Part shown: positions 1 through 5,548 of the stretch, piece by piece
Layout: every line of letters starts with the position of its first letter
Position numbering within the stretch: the stretch's first letter is position 1
Assembly (NCBI GenBank): GCA_937121005.1
Contig: CAKZKB010000622.1
Span: forward strand, 1 to 9,337
Reading direction: 5' to 3'
Source: an uncultured cyanobacterium
GTDB taxonomy: Bacteria; Cyanobacteriota; Cyanobacteriia; Cyanobacteriales; Geitlerinemataceae
Length of the DNA stretch: 9,337 nt
The notes under the pieces: model-generated
Databases searched by the model: none
The model's input: the letters and a program-made list of their open reading frames with translations, nothing else
Told to the model about the DNA's origin: nothing
Translations under genes and position numbers: made by a program

Positions 1-50
1 GGGGGGTTGGGGGGATCGGTGTCAGTTTTCGCTTAAATCCTTGTACCCTC

Positions 51-169
51 CCTAAAACCTAATACCTAAAACCTAATACCTAAAACCTAATACCTAAAAC
101 CTAATACCTCGCACCTCATACCTCATACCTCGAACCTCACCCCTAAAACCTAAAACCTAATACCTAACT
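51..169. repeat. Phased heptanucleotide repeat tract, 17 units
   Basis: Seventeen consecutive 7-bp units, every one starting with CCT, run without a phase break: four CCTAAAA/CCTAATA pairs, then CCTCGCA, CCTCATA twice, CCTCGAA, CCTCACC, CCTAAAA twice, CCTAATA and CCTAACT. The tract ends five bases before the ATG of the first chemotaxis gene, so it forms the 5' leader of that gene. The transcript-sense strand has almost no G (two between 44 and 176), which would give an unstructured leader without a Shine-Dalgarno sequence. It belongs to the short tandemly repeated repetitive (STRR) type known from filamentous cyanobacteria. Bases 1-50 hold only two G-runs (1-6 and 9-14), apparently the end of another G-rich repeat, and nothing else I can identify. 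Confidence 0.95.
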
Positions 170-174
170 CCCTC

Positions 175-1557
175 ATGAACGTCATTCTTCAACTGCGATC
201 GGCGACGATCGTTCTGGCGATTTTTGCGGTTGCCAACTTAGCCACTGCCCTGTTTCAAATTAACCGAATGCGAAACGACAGTCGCGTCGTTAACTTTGCC
301 GGGATCGTGCGCGGAGCCAGCCAGCGCCTCATCAAGTTAGAAATGGTGGGACGACCTAGCGATACCATTATCGCATCCCTAGACACAATTTTGGTCGGAC
401 TGATTGAGGGGAGTGAAGAACTCGAACTTCCTGCGGCTTCCGATGCCGAATTTCGCGCCGCCATGCTAGAAGTCCGCCAACAATGGGAACAGTTAAAACG
501 GGAAATTGCTGCTGCCAGAGATGACGCAGCCATGCAGTCGCCGTTATTTGACAATAGCGAAGCCTTTTGGGATCGCACCAACGCTGCTGTATTCGCGGCT
601 GAAAATGCTGCCAAAGACAACATTGACGATCTCGTGGGAGTTCAGATTGCCCTATTTGTGTTTAACTTGCTGTTGCTAGTTGGGGTGTGGGTGGTGACAG
701 AAAATATTGCTCGCCGCTTGCGCTACAGCGTCCAAACTCTAGCCAGTTCTTCGAGCGAAATTGCTTCAACCGTCGATCGCAACGAAAGCGTCGCCAGCGA
801 ACAAGCGGCTGCTGTCAGCCAAATTACCACGTCGATCGACGAACTCAATGCTTCTTCCAACCTCACCGCCGAACAAGCCGAGTCCGCCGCCAGCGACGCG
901 CGAGAAGCCCTCACCCTCACCCAAACGGGAAACGAAAGCGTCGATCGCACCCTGGCGGGCATGGAAACCCTGCGCGAAAAAGTCGGCCACATTGCCGATC
1001 GCATTACCCGCTTGAGCGCCCAAACCCACGAAATTGGCAGCATTTCCGGCTTGGTCAGCGAACTGGCCGGGCAGACAAATATGCTAGCATTGAACGCGGC
1101 TGTCGAAGCGGTACGGGCTGGAGAACAGGGCAGGGGGTTCTCGGTGGTGGCGGCCGAAATTCGGACTCTGGCCGATCGCAGCAAGCAGTCAGCCGCTAAA
1201 ATTAACGAGTTGGTTGGCGAGATCCAAAATGCCATTAATGCGACCGTTACATCCACTGAAGACGGGACGAAAACTGTCGAAGACGGAGTTAATATCGCCC
1301 GCAAAACGGCGCGATCGTTCCAAGGTGCGAACCAAGCCGTCGATCGCGTGGTTATCAGTTCCCAGCAAATTTCCTTGAGCGCCCAGCAACAAGTGGCCGC
1401 GATCGCGCAAATTGCCGAAGCCATGAAATCCATCGATTTTGGCTCCAGCGAAACCGCCCGCAGCATCGGCCAAAGCCGCACCGGGATCTTGCAAATTCAC
1501 GAGATTGCCAATCAGTTAAAATCTTTAGTAGAGCAGCATCATTTCAGTGACCAGTGA
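175..1557 (+). CDS. Methyl-accepting chemotaxis protein, HAMP-less, NarX/PilJ-like sensor
   Basis: A 460-residue inner-membrane chemoreceptor that should signal to a CheA/CheW array. TM1 spans about residues 9-27, a periplasmic domain of about 125 residues follows, and TM2 is at about 154-174. The rest is a long cytoplasmic coiled coil. The hairpin tip is unmistakable: Q300-T-N302-M-L-A-L-N-A-A-V-E-A-V-R-A-G-E, followed by GRGFSVVAAEIRTLA. The start of the sensor (N40 to R51, NFAGIVRGASQR) resembles the N-AGRQRMLSQR helix of NarX/PilJ-type four-helix sensors; this is inference. No HAMP domain is visible, because TM2 runs through ENIARRLRYS straight into the signalling helix. No C-terminal CheR-docking pentapeptide is seen. 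The ATG follows heptamer repeats and has no Shine-Dalgarno sequence. The family is certain; the ligand is unknown. Confidence 0.95.
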   Translation: MNVILQLRSATIVLAIFAVANLATALFQINRMRNDSRVVNFAGIVRGASQRLIKLEMVGRPSDTIIASLDTILVGLIEGSEELELPAASDAEFRAAMLEVRQQWEQLKREIAAARDDAAMQSPLFDNSEAFWDRTNAAVFAAENAAKDNIDDLVGVQIALFVFNLLLLVGVWVVTENIARRLRYSVQTLASSSSEIASTVDRNESVASEQAAAVSQITTSIDELNASSNLTAEQAESAASDAREALTLTQTGNESVDRTLAGMETLREKVGHIADRITRLSAQTHEIGSISGLVSELAGQTNMLALNAAVEAVRAGEQGRGFSVVAAEIRTLADRSKQSAAKINELVGEIQNAINATVTSTEDGTKTVEDGVNIARKTARSFQGANQAVDRVVISSQQISLSAQQQVAAIAQIAEAMKSIDFGSSETARSIGQSRTGILQIHEIANQLKSLVEQHHFSDQ

Positions 1558-1570
1558 CCAGTTTTAAGAT

Positions 1571-1608
1571 GGGGAATTGGGGGATTGGGGGATTAGGGGA
1601 TTGGGGGG
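1571..1608 (+). repeat. G-rich repeat, G-quadruplex candidate
   Basis: Five G-runs lie at 1571-1574, 1579-1583, 1587-1591, 1596-1599 and 1603-1608, separated by loops of 4, 3, 4 and 3 bases (AATT, ATT, ATTA, ATT). This exceeds the usual four-runs-of-three G-quadruplex rule by a wide margin. The G strand is the sense strand of both flanking chemotaxis genes, so it would also be present in any read-through RNA. It starts 13 bases after the first stop codon. The unit is roughly GGGGATT plus or minus one base, so it is also a drifting 7/8-mer repeat. Confidence 0.8.
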
Positions 1609-1615
1609 CATACAA

Positions 1616-1699
1616 CCTCACCCCTCGTACCTCACCCCTATTTCATCCTTCATCCTTCTGACTTCATCCTTGTTGAAACCTCGTACCTCACACCTCAAA
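1616..1699. repeat. Phased heptanucleotide repeat tract, 12 units, ending at the ATG
   Basis: Twelve 7-bp units in one unbroken phase: CCTCACC, CCTCGTA, CCTCACC, CCTATTT, CATCCTT twice, CTGACTT, CATCCTT, GTTGAAA, CCTCGTA, CCTCACA and CCTCAAA. The last unit ends at 1699 and the start codon of the second chemotaxis gene is 1700-1702, with no base between. The segment 1641-1671 returns in inverted orientation at 6889-6919 with one mismatch. The last two units recur as a 15-bp identity (CCTCACACCTCAAAA) at 5245-5259. Confidence 0.9.
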
Positions 1700-3076
1700 A
1701 TGAAACTTCGATACTGGATTATCATCGGTTACACCATTCCCATCGTTCTTGCCCTGGTTTCGGCAGGAATCGTGACGCTGAAGGTGCGCGAAGTCGAGGA
1801 GTCAGTCATGCAACTCGATAGAACGGCTGAGGTCGAGCGGGCCATTTCTAATTTCGGACTCAGCGTGGAAGTAGCATCTAAAAACGTGCGTGGCTACCTG
1901 CTCCAGCGAGATCCGTTTCTCAAACAGAGCTACGAAGAAGCGCGGGCAACCTACTTGCGTCTGGCAGAGGAACTACCCAACTTAATTGAAGATGAAGAAC
2001 AGCAAGAATTGTTCGTGCGTCTCGAACCCATTTTAGCCGAACTCGATCGCACTAACCAAAACTTAATTGCCTTAGTCGATACGGGCAAGAGTGCAGAAGC
2101 GATCGCCGCTTGGCGCAACGATAGCGCTGGCGACGAGTCTCGCAATATCTCTTTGTTGCTCCAAGATATGCTCGATCGCGAAGCAGAACTGATCGCCATT
2201 TTTAAAGGCAATCAAGATGAAGATTTGGATAGTCTGATTCCCACAATTTGGGCAGTGACGGCGGCTTCGGCAGTGCTGGCGATCGCGGCTGGGGTGGCGA
2301 TCGTTACCGGACTGGTGCGCCGCCTCAACAGTTCGGCCGCAGCCATTTCTTCGTCCACTAGCGAAATTGCGGCCACGGTCTCCCAACAGGAACGAGTCGC
2401 CAACGAACAGGCTTCCTCAGTCAACGAAACCACCACCACCATGGACGAGTTGCGGGCCTCGTCGCGACAGTCGGCCGAACAGGCAGAAGCGGCGGCCGGC
2501 CGGGTGCGGCAAATGCTAGTGATGGCTGCTGGCGACAATAACGGTTCGGTGAGTTTGAAGCGGCGATCGCAGGATATTGCCGGCCAAGTGATTGGCTTGA
2601 GCGAACAGTTGGGACAAATTTCTAATATCACCAGTTTGGTTAGCGATCTGGCCAGTCAAACCAATATGCTGGCTATCAATGCAGCCGTCGAAGCGGTGCG
2701 GGCCGGGGAACGGGGCAAGGGGTTCGGCGTGGTGGCCGCCGAAATTCGCCAACTGGCCGACCAAAGTCGGCGATCGGCCGAAAAAATTGACGAGTTACTC
2801 TCCGGGATCCAAAAAGCCACCAACGCCACCGTTTTTGTCACCGAAGAGGGTAACAAAGCCGTAGACGAAATGGTCGAAGCCATTAACGATATTGCCGTCA
2901 ACGTCCAGCAAATTTCCCTCACGGCCCAGCAGCAGGCGGCCGCCGTCGCCGAGGTCATGGGGGCCATGAACAACATCAACGCCGGATCCCAACAAACCGC
3001 AAGCGGCATTGCCCAGACTAAAATCGGGACGCAAACCCTCGATCGCACCGCTACCAACCTCAAAGACTTGGTATAG
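1700..3076 (+). CDS. Methyl-accepting chemotaxis protein, HAMP-less, CHASE3-like sensor
   Basis: A 458-residue membrane chemoreceptor. TM1 is at about residues 6-27, the periplasmic domain at 28-181 and TM2 at 182-204. The stretch around R64-G-Y-L-L to A81-R82, with a following acidic helix, matches the CHASE3 pattern; this is inference from motif memory. The signalling hairpin tip is Q320-T-N322-M-L-A-I-N-A-A-V-E-A-V-R-A-G-E, followed by GKGFGVVAAEIRQLA. As in its neighbour, no HAMP is seen between TM2 and the coiled coil. The frame is open back to an ATG at 1577, but those 41 codons lie within G-rich and heptamer repeats, and a TM1-type N-terminus (MKLRYWIIIG) begins at 1700, so that start is preferred. 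Compared with the first receptor, the coiled coil lacks 7 residues before the tip and 14 after it. Confidence 0.94.
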   Translation: MKLRYWIIIGYTIPIVLALVSAGIVTLKVREVEESVMQLDRTAEVERAISNFGLSVEVASKNVRGYLLQRDPFLKQSYEEARATYLRLAEELPNLIEDEEQQELFVRLEPILAELDRTNQNLIALVDTGKSAEAIAAWRNDSAGDESRNISLLLQDMLDREAELIAIFKGNQDEDLDSLIPTIWAVTAASAVLAIAAGVAIVTGLVRRLNSSAAAISSSTSEIAATVSQQERVANEQASSVNETTTTMDELRASSRQSAEQAEAAAGRVRQMLVMAAGDNNGSVSLKRRSQDIAGQVIGLSEQLGQISNITSLVSDLASQTNMLAINAAVEAVRAGERGKGFGVVAAEIRQLADQSRRSAEKIDELLSGIQKATNATVFVTEEGNKAVDEMVEAINDIAVNVQQISLTAQQQAAAVAEVMGAMNNINAGSQQTASGIAQTKIGTQTLDRTATNLKDLV

Positions 3077-3119
3077 TAGACTTTAGCCTCTCGCAAGGGG
3101 ACACAACGGAGGGCAGGGT

Positions 3120-3344
3120 ATGACGGCGATCGTAACGGCCCCCAACAACCGCATGGTGTTGGAGGGGGTAAGCTGGACGACCTATCGGGGCCTGATTCGC
3201 GATTTGGAATCGGAGCCGGGAAAACGCCTGACCTACGATCGAGGAACGTTAGAGATTATGGTGCCCCTACCGCCCCACGAACGGTATAAAAGTCGCCGTG
3301 ACTTCTATTCACTTCTCCTGATGGTAAAAAGACTTCTTCTATAG
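3120..3344 (+). pseudogene. Uma2-family (DUF820) endonuclease-like gene, 3'-truncated
   Basis: The N-terminal 57 or so residues match the start of cyanobacterial Uma2 proteins. The GVSW at 16-19, the RLTYDRGTLEIMVPLPPHERYK block at about 36-57 and the spacing between them are typical. Family members are usually near 190-200 residues, with the PD-(D/E)XK-type nuclease core in the part missing here. After K57 the frame runs into unrelated sequence and stops at TAG 3342-3344, inside the terminal repeat of the element at 3340. A good Shine-Dalgarno (GGAGGG, 3108-3113) precedes the ATG, so the gene may still be translated into a 74-residue fragment. I see no C-terminal remnant downstream. Uma2 proteins are abundant in cyanobacteria and their role is poorly established. 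Confidence 0.75.
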
Positions 3345-3436
3345 CAATCCTCGAAAAGATGAGGTACGATCGCTTGGGACGAATCCCAGTCGTAGCAAGG
3401 GTTTTGCCGTACCGCACCTTATTGGGAAACGCTATA
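3340..3436. mobile_element. MITE-like element with terminal inverted repeats
   Basis: This 97-bp stretch begins TATAGC and ends GCTATA. Folding the right end onto the left gives 21 matches over 29 bases, including TATAGC at the tip and GGTACG at the inner edge (3363-3368 against 3408-3413). A small internal hairpin (TGGGA, loop CGAA, TCCCA; 3375-3388) sits between the arms. It has no coding capacity of its own. The TA at each tip (3340-3341 and 3435-3436) would fit a TA target duplication of the IS630/Tc1 type, which would make it a miniature element moved in trans. It supplies the stop codon of the Uma2 fragment. A perfect 10-bp palindrome, CAAGTACTTG, lies just outside (3438-3447). I see nothing else in 3448-3506. 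Confidence 0.65.
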
Positions 3437-3505
3437 ACAAGTACTTGGCAAAGCGATCGCGAACGAATCGAGTCATTCAATTTTTGCGAGCTTACAGCTT
3501 TGTGA

Positions 3506-3533
3506 CAAAAAAACCTCACCCGCAGGTGAGGTT
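3506..3533 (-). terminator. Rho-independent terminator of the porin gene
   Basis: A perfect 9-bp stem, AACCTCACC (3512-3520) with GGTGAGGTT (3525-3533), encloses a 4-base loop. On the minus strand a run of seven T follows (A-run 3507-3513, partly overlapping the stem foot). It lies 25 bp beyond the porin stop codon and is oriented for it. The A-run and stem would be less effective for plus-strand transcription from the chemotaxis/Uma2 side. Confidence 0.9.
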
Positions 3534-3558
3534 AACCAAGCAGTTCTATGACAAAACC

Positions 3559-5238
3559 TTAGAACAAGAACGTGGTTCGCAAAATACCGATGATGGCATC
3601 GTCAGCATCTTTTTCACCAGCAGGAGCCGTTAGCCAGATCACCCCAGGAGTAAGGGTAATGCCGTCGGTCAACTGATAGCGGTAGAAGGCTTCAAAGTGC
3701 AAGGGCACGTCGTCAGCAACGATATCGCTGTCGCTGCCATTAAAGCCTCCCACGTAGGGTTCGGCACCGCCAAACAAACCGAGCAAGTTACCTTCACCAC
3801 CGAAATCGGGGAAGGCAATCCCCAACCCGTAGCTCCAGATTTCGGCATCGTTGTCGCTGCTTTCTTGTTGAGCGTCCATGTACATTCCGAAGGCATTGAT
3901 TGCTAAGCTATCGGAAAGCTCGAATGCCGCTTGTACGCCGTAAGAATTGGTCGTGGTGGCATCGCCAAAGGGATTGGTGGCGCGATAGGTTCCCGGCCCG
4001 ATGTCGAAAACGCTACTATCGCTGTTGGGGCTATTGTTGAAGTAGGCGTGGTTGTAGGTCAAGCCCAGTTGCAACGCACCCGCATCGAAGGTGATTTGTC
4101 CTAATGCCGAGTATTCGCCATTGAACAGACCTTCGCCTTCGAGGGGACTGAAGGAGTCGCCACCGAAGTAACCGGCCGAGAGAGTGATAGCATCGGCAAG
4201 CTCGAAGTTGATACCCAAGCCGCCGCCGGACGCTAAGCCGATTTTGTAGATGGGGCTAGATTCGGCAAAGCTAGAAATGGCGTTATTAGCACCCGTGTAG
4301 CCTTCTAGGTAAGGGCTGATGGTGGGCACGAAGTCTTGCCACAGGGGGAAGGCCGCAGGCAGGTAGACTTGGATGCTATCGCCGAGGGGGAAGTAGTAGG
4401 CGAGCCAGCCGAGCTCGACATCGTTGCCATTGTCGAAGGAGTGAGTAAAGACCCCTTGATCGAGATCGCCGAGGACAGTATCGAAGTAGTCGGCGTTCCC
4501 GGCATCGAGACGGGTGTAGAGTAGGTCTTCCCCGGTGAAGCTGGTGGCGAAGCCGAGACGAATGCGATCGTGGAAGACCGTTTGGTTGTCGTCGAGGTTC
4601 AGAGCATCATCGCTACCGAAAACATCGGAGACGGCGAATACCACTTCCCCTTGCAGTTGGGTGGTGGTGGAGAACTGGTGGTCTTCGAGGAACTGCACCC
4701 GCTCTTCTAAGGAGTCTACGCGACCGCGCAGGGTGGCGAGTTCGGCAGCAAATTCTTCTTGCAACCGCTCGATCGCCTCGATGCGACCGATGGGCAAGTC
4801 GGGGATATCGCGGCCGCCGAGAATGGCATCAACGCAAGCATCCAACGCCGCCGCAAATTCATAGCGGGTCAGGGTGCGGTTGCCTCGGTAGGTGCCGTCA
4901 GGATACCCGGCGATACAGCCGTAGTCTTGGATCAGGTCGTCGAGTGCTTCGCGGGCCCAGTGTCCGGGGGGCACGTCGGAGAAGTCATCGACGGAGTTGA
5001 CCCGACGAGTGCCCGGAATTTGGCTCACTTCGTTGCGGCCTAGGGTATCCTGGCGCGCTTCGGTAAAAAAGTCGTCTACCTCGGGGGCAGCCGACGGTTG
5101 AAGTTGTTTGCTGGTTGCTGGTGCGTCTTTTGCCGAGAGACTCGGCGCGTCTTTAGCCGTTGCTGGAGCAGAGATTGCCCCGTGCAGCGCTAGCAAGGCC
5201 GGACTGACGAGCAGCAGCTTCCACATTGTTTTTTGCAT
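3559..5238 (-). CDS. SLH-domain OprB-type porin ('iron uptake porin' family)
   Basis: Outer-membrane channel of 559 residues, of the cyanobacterial SomA/Slr1841-like family. In order: a signal peptide (MQKTMWKLLLVSPALLALHG, cleavage near A-T-A28), an acidic linker with AKDAP twice (about 28-41), one SLH domain at about 80-140 (F-S-D-V-P-P-G-H-W-A-R, then GCIAGYPDGTYRGN and LTRYEFAAAL), a coiled coil at about 155-187, then a beta-barrel ending in the terminal aromatic ILRTTFLF expected for BAM recognition. The SLH domain should anchor it to the cell wall. The frame extends to a GTG at 5250, but that codon overlaps the likely ribosome site, so ATG 5238 is chosen. It is transcribed divergently from urtA behind a possible NtcA promoter. 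Substrate is unproven: family members are linked to inorganic ions and small solutes. Confidence 0.92.
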   Translation of the reverse strand: MQKTMWKLLLVSPALLALHGAISAPATAKDAPSLSAKDAPATSKQLQPSAAPEVDDFFTEARQDTLGRNEVSQIPGTRRVNSVDDFSDVPPGHWAREALDDLIQDYGCIAGYPDGTYRGNRTLTRYEFAAALDACVDAILGGRDIPDLPIGRIEAIERLQEEFAAELATLRGRVDSLEERVQFLEDHQFSTTTQLQGEVVFAVSDVFGSDDALNLDDNQTVFHDRIRLGFATSFTGEDLLYTRLDAGNADYFDTVLGDLDQGVFTHSFDNGNDVELGWLAYYFPLGDSIQVYLPAAFPLWQDFVPTISPYLEGYTGANNAISSFAESSPIYKIGLASGGGLGINFELADAITLSAGYFGGDSFSPLEGEGLFNGEYSALGQITFDAGALQLGLTYNHAYFNNSPNSDSSVFDIGPGTYRATNPFGDATTTNSYGVQAAFELSDSLAINAFGMYMDAQQESSDNDAEIWSYGLGIAFPDFGGEGNLLGLFGGAEPYVGGFNGSDSDIVADDVPLHFEAFYRYQLTDGITLTPGVIWLTAPAGEKDADDAIIGILRTTFLF

Positions 5239-5243
5239 TGTAA

Positions 5244-5258
5244 CCCTCACACCTCAAA
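5244..5258 (-). promoter_or_regulatory. Ribosome-binding site of the porin, in reversed heptamers
   Basis: Read on the minus strand, TTTGAGG TGTGAGG precedes GTTACA and the ATG at 5238. The second GAGG(G) (5244-5248) is about five bases from the start and decides for ATG 5238 over GTG 5250. The two units are the reverse complement of CCTCACA CCTCAAA, which ends the leader of the second chemotaxis gene. Here the G-rich strand is therefore sense and the repeat can serve as a Shine-Dalgarno sequence. Confidence 0.6.
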
Positions 5259-5291
5259 AAATGCAGAACGTGGTCAGTGTCGAGTAAAGAT

Positions 5292-5333
5292 AACCTAACA
5301 AAGGCTATCGGAAGTGATTGTAGCACTGACTAC
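5292..5333 (-). promoter_or_regulatory. NtcA-type promoter facing the porin gene
   Basis: The box at 5320-5333 fits GTAN8TAC exactly (plus strand GTAGCACTGACTAC). On the minus strand it is followed after 22 bases by TAGGTT (5297-5292), a fit to the TAN3T -10 hexamer. This is the layout of NtcA-activated (class II) cyanobacterial promoters, and predicts a start near 5285 with a leader of about 47 nt. The box is palindromic: read rightward it is followed after 22 bases by CAAGAT (5356-5361), a poorer -10, so a weak second urtA promoter is possible. NtcA activates under nitrogen limitation. Binding here is inferred from sequence alone. Confidence 0.65.
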
Positions 5334-5363
5334 ATCAATTTTCAAGTCTCGATGTCAAGATTT

Positions 5364-5397
5364 GGGGGCACTGGAGCCCCAGATTGCCCTCTGGCAA
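5364..5397. other. Hairpin-forming stretch between the two NtcA boxes
   Basis: GGGGC (5365-5369) pairs with GCCCC (5376-5380) around a 6-base loop, and ATTGCC/GGCAA (about 5383-5397) can form a second small stem directly after it. There is no U-run, so it is not an obvious terminator. If the upstream box also works rightward, these hairpins would lie in the long urtA leader. The remainder of 5398-5458 shows nothing I recognise; the two short open frames here look like chance. Confidence 0.35.
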
Positions 5398-5458
5398 GGC
5401 GGCCGCCGGGTACGCGGACGTTCTTACACAGAAAAAACTCGGACGATCGCGGGGTTTT

Positions 5459-5501
5459 GTAGCAATCGATACGATGCCAACTGGGTCGATCGCCCTAAGA
5501 T
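5459..5501 (+). promoter_or_regulatory. NtcA-activated promoter of urtA
   Basis: GTAGCAATCGATAC (5459-5472) is a perfect GTAN8TAC box. After 23 bases comes TAAGAT (5496-5501), a perfect TAN3T -10 element. The box centre would sit near -41.5 relative to a start around 5507, leaving a leader of about 41 nt before the urtA ATG. No -35 hexamer is needed in this promoter class. The urt genes of other cyanobacteria are known to be NtcA-activated, which supports the reading. The ribosome site may be GGAG (5533-5536), 12 bases from the ATG, which is rather far. Confidence 0.82.
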
Positions 5502-5548
5502 CGCGCTCTGAATTCTAAAAAATCCACGCTCGGGAGTCTTAAAAAAGA

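Noticed and set aside
51..169. CRISPR array or telomere-like repeat (CCTAAAA resembles CCCTAAA)
   Set aside because: There are no 25-40 bp repeats with unique spacers, and the tract is internal with several unit variants next to a gene, so neither CRISPR nor chromosome end.
723..1481. 252-codon open frame antisense to the first chemoreceptor
   Set aside because: It mirrors the repetitive Ala/Ser/Gln-rich coiled-coil codons of a certain gene, has no recognisable domain and no ribosome site; a shadow frame.
1577..1699. Possible 41-residue N-terminal extension of the second chemoreceptor
   Set aside because: The codons lie wholly in G-rich and heptamer repeat DNA, and a proper receptor N-terminus with TM1 begins at 1700.
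3120..3344. Uma2 as part of a new defence system
   Set aside because: Only the N-terminal third without the nuclease core remains, and no partner genes lie nearby.
3256..3519. 87-codon minus-strand frame
   Set aside because: It reads straight through the MITE-like element and the Uma2 fragment; such elements often leave long chance frames. No protein family recognised.
3445..3633. 62-codon plus-strand frame
   Set aside because: It spans the porin terminator and the antisense of the porin C-terminus; no ribosome site or similarity seen.
4336..5043. Plus-strand frames inside the porin gene
   Set aside because: Antisense to a well-supported barrel/SLH coding sequence, with no independent evidence.
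5239..5250. GTG start for the porin at 5250
   Set aside because: The GTG overlaps the GAGG ribosome site that serves ATG 5238, and the signal peptide reads better from 5238.
5277..5511. Two short plus-strand frames (60-65 codons) upstream of urtA
   Set aside because: They overlap each other and both promoter regions and show no family features; composition and position fit non-coding control DNA.
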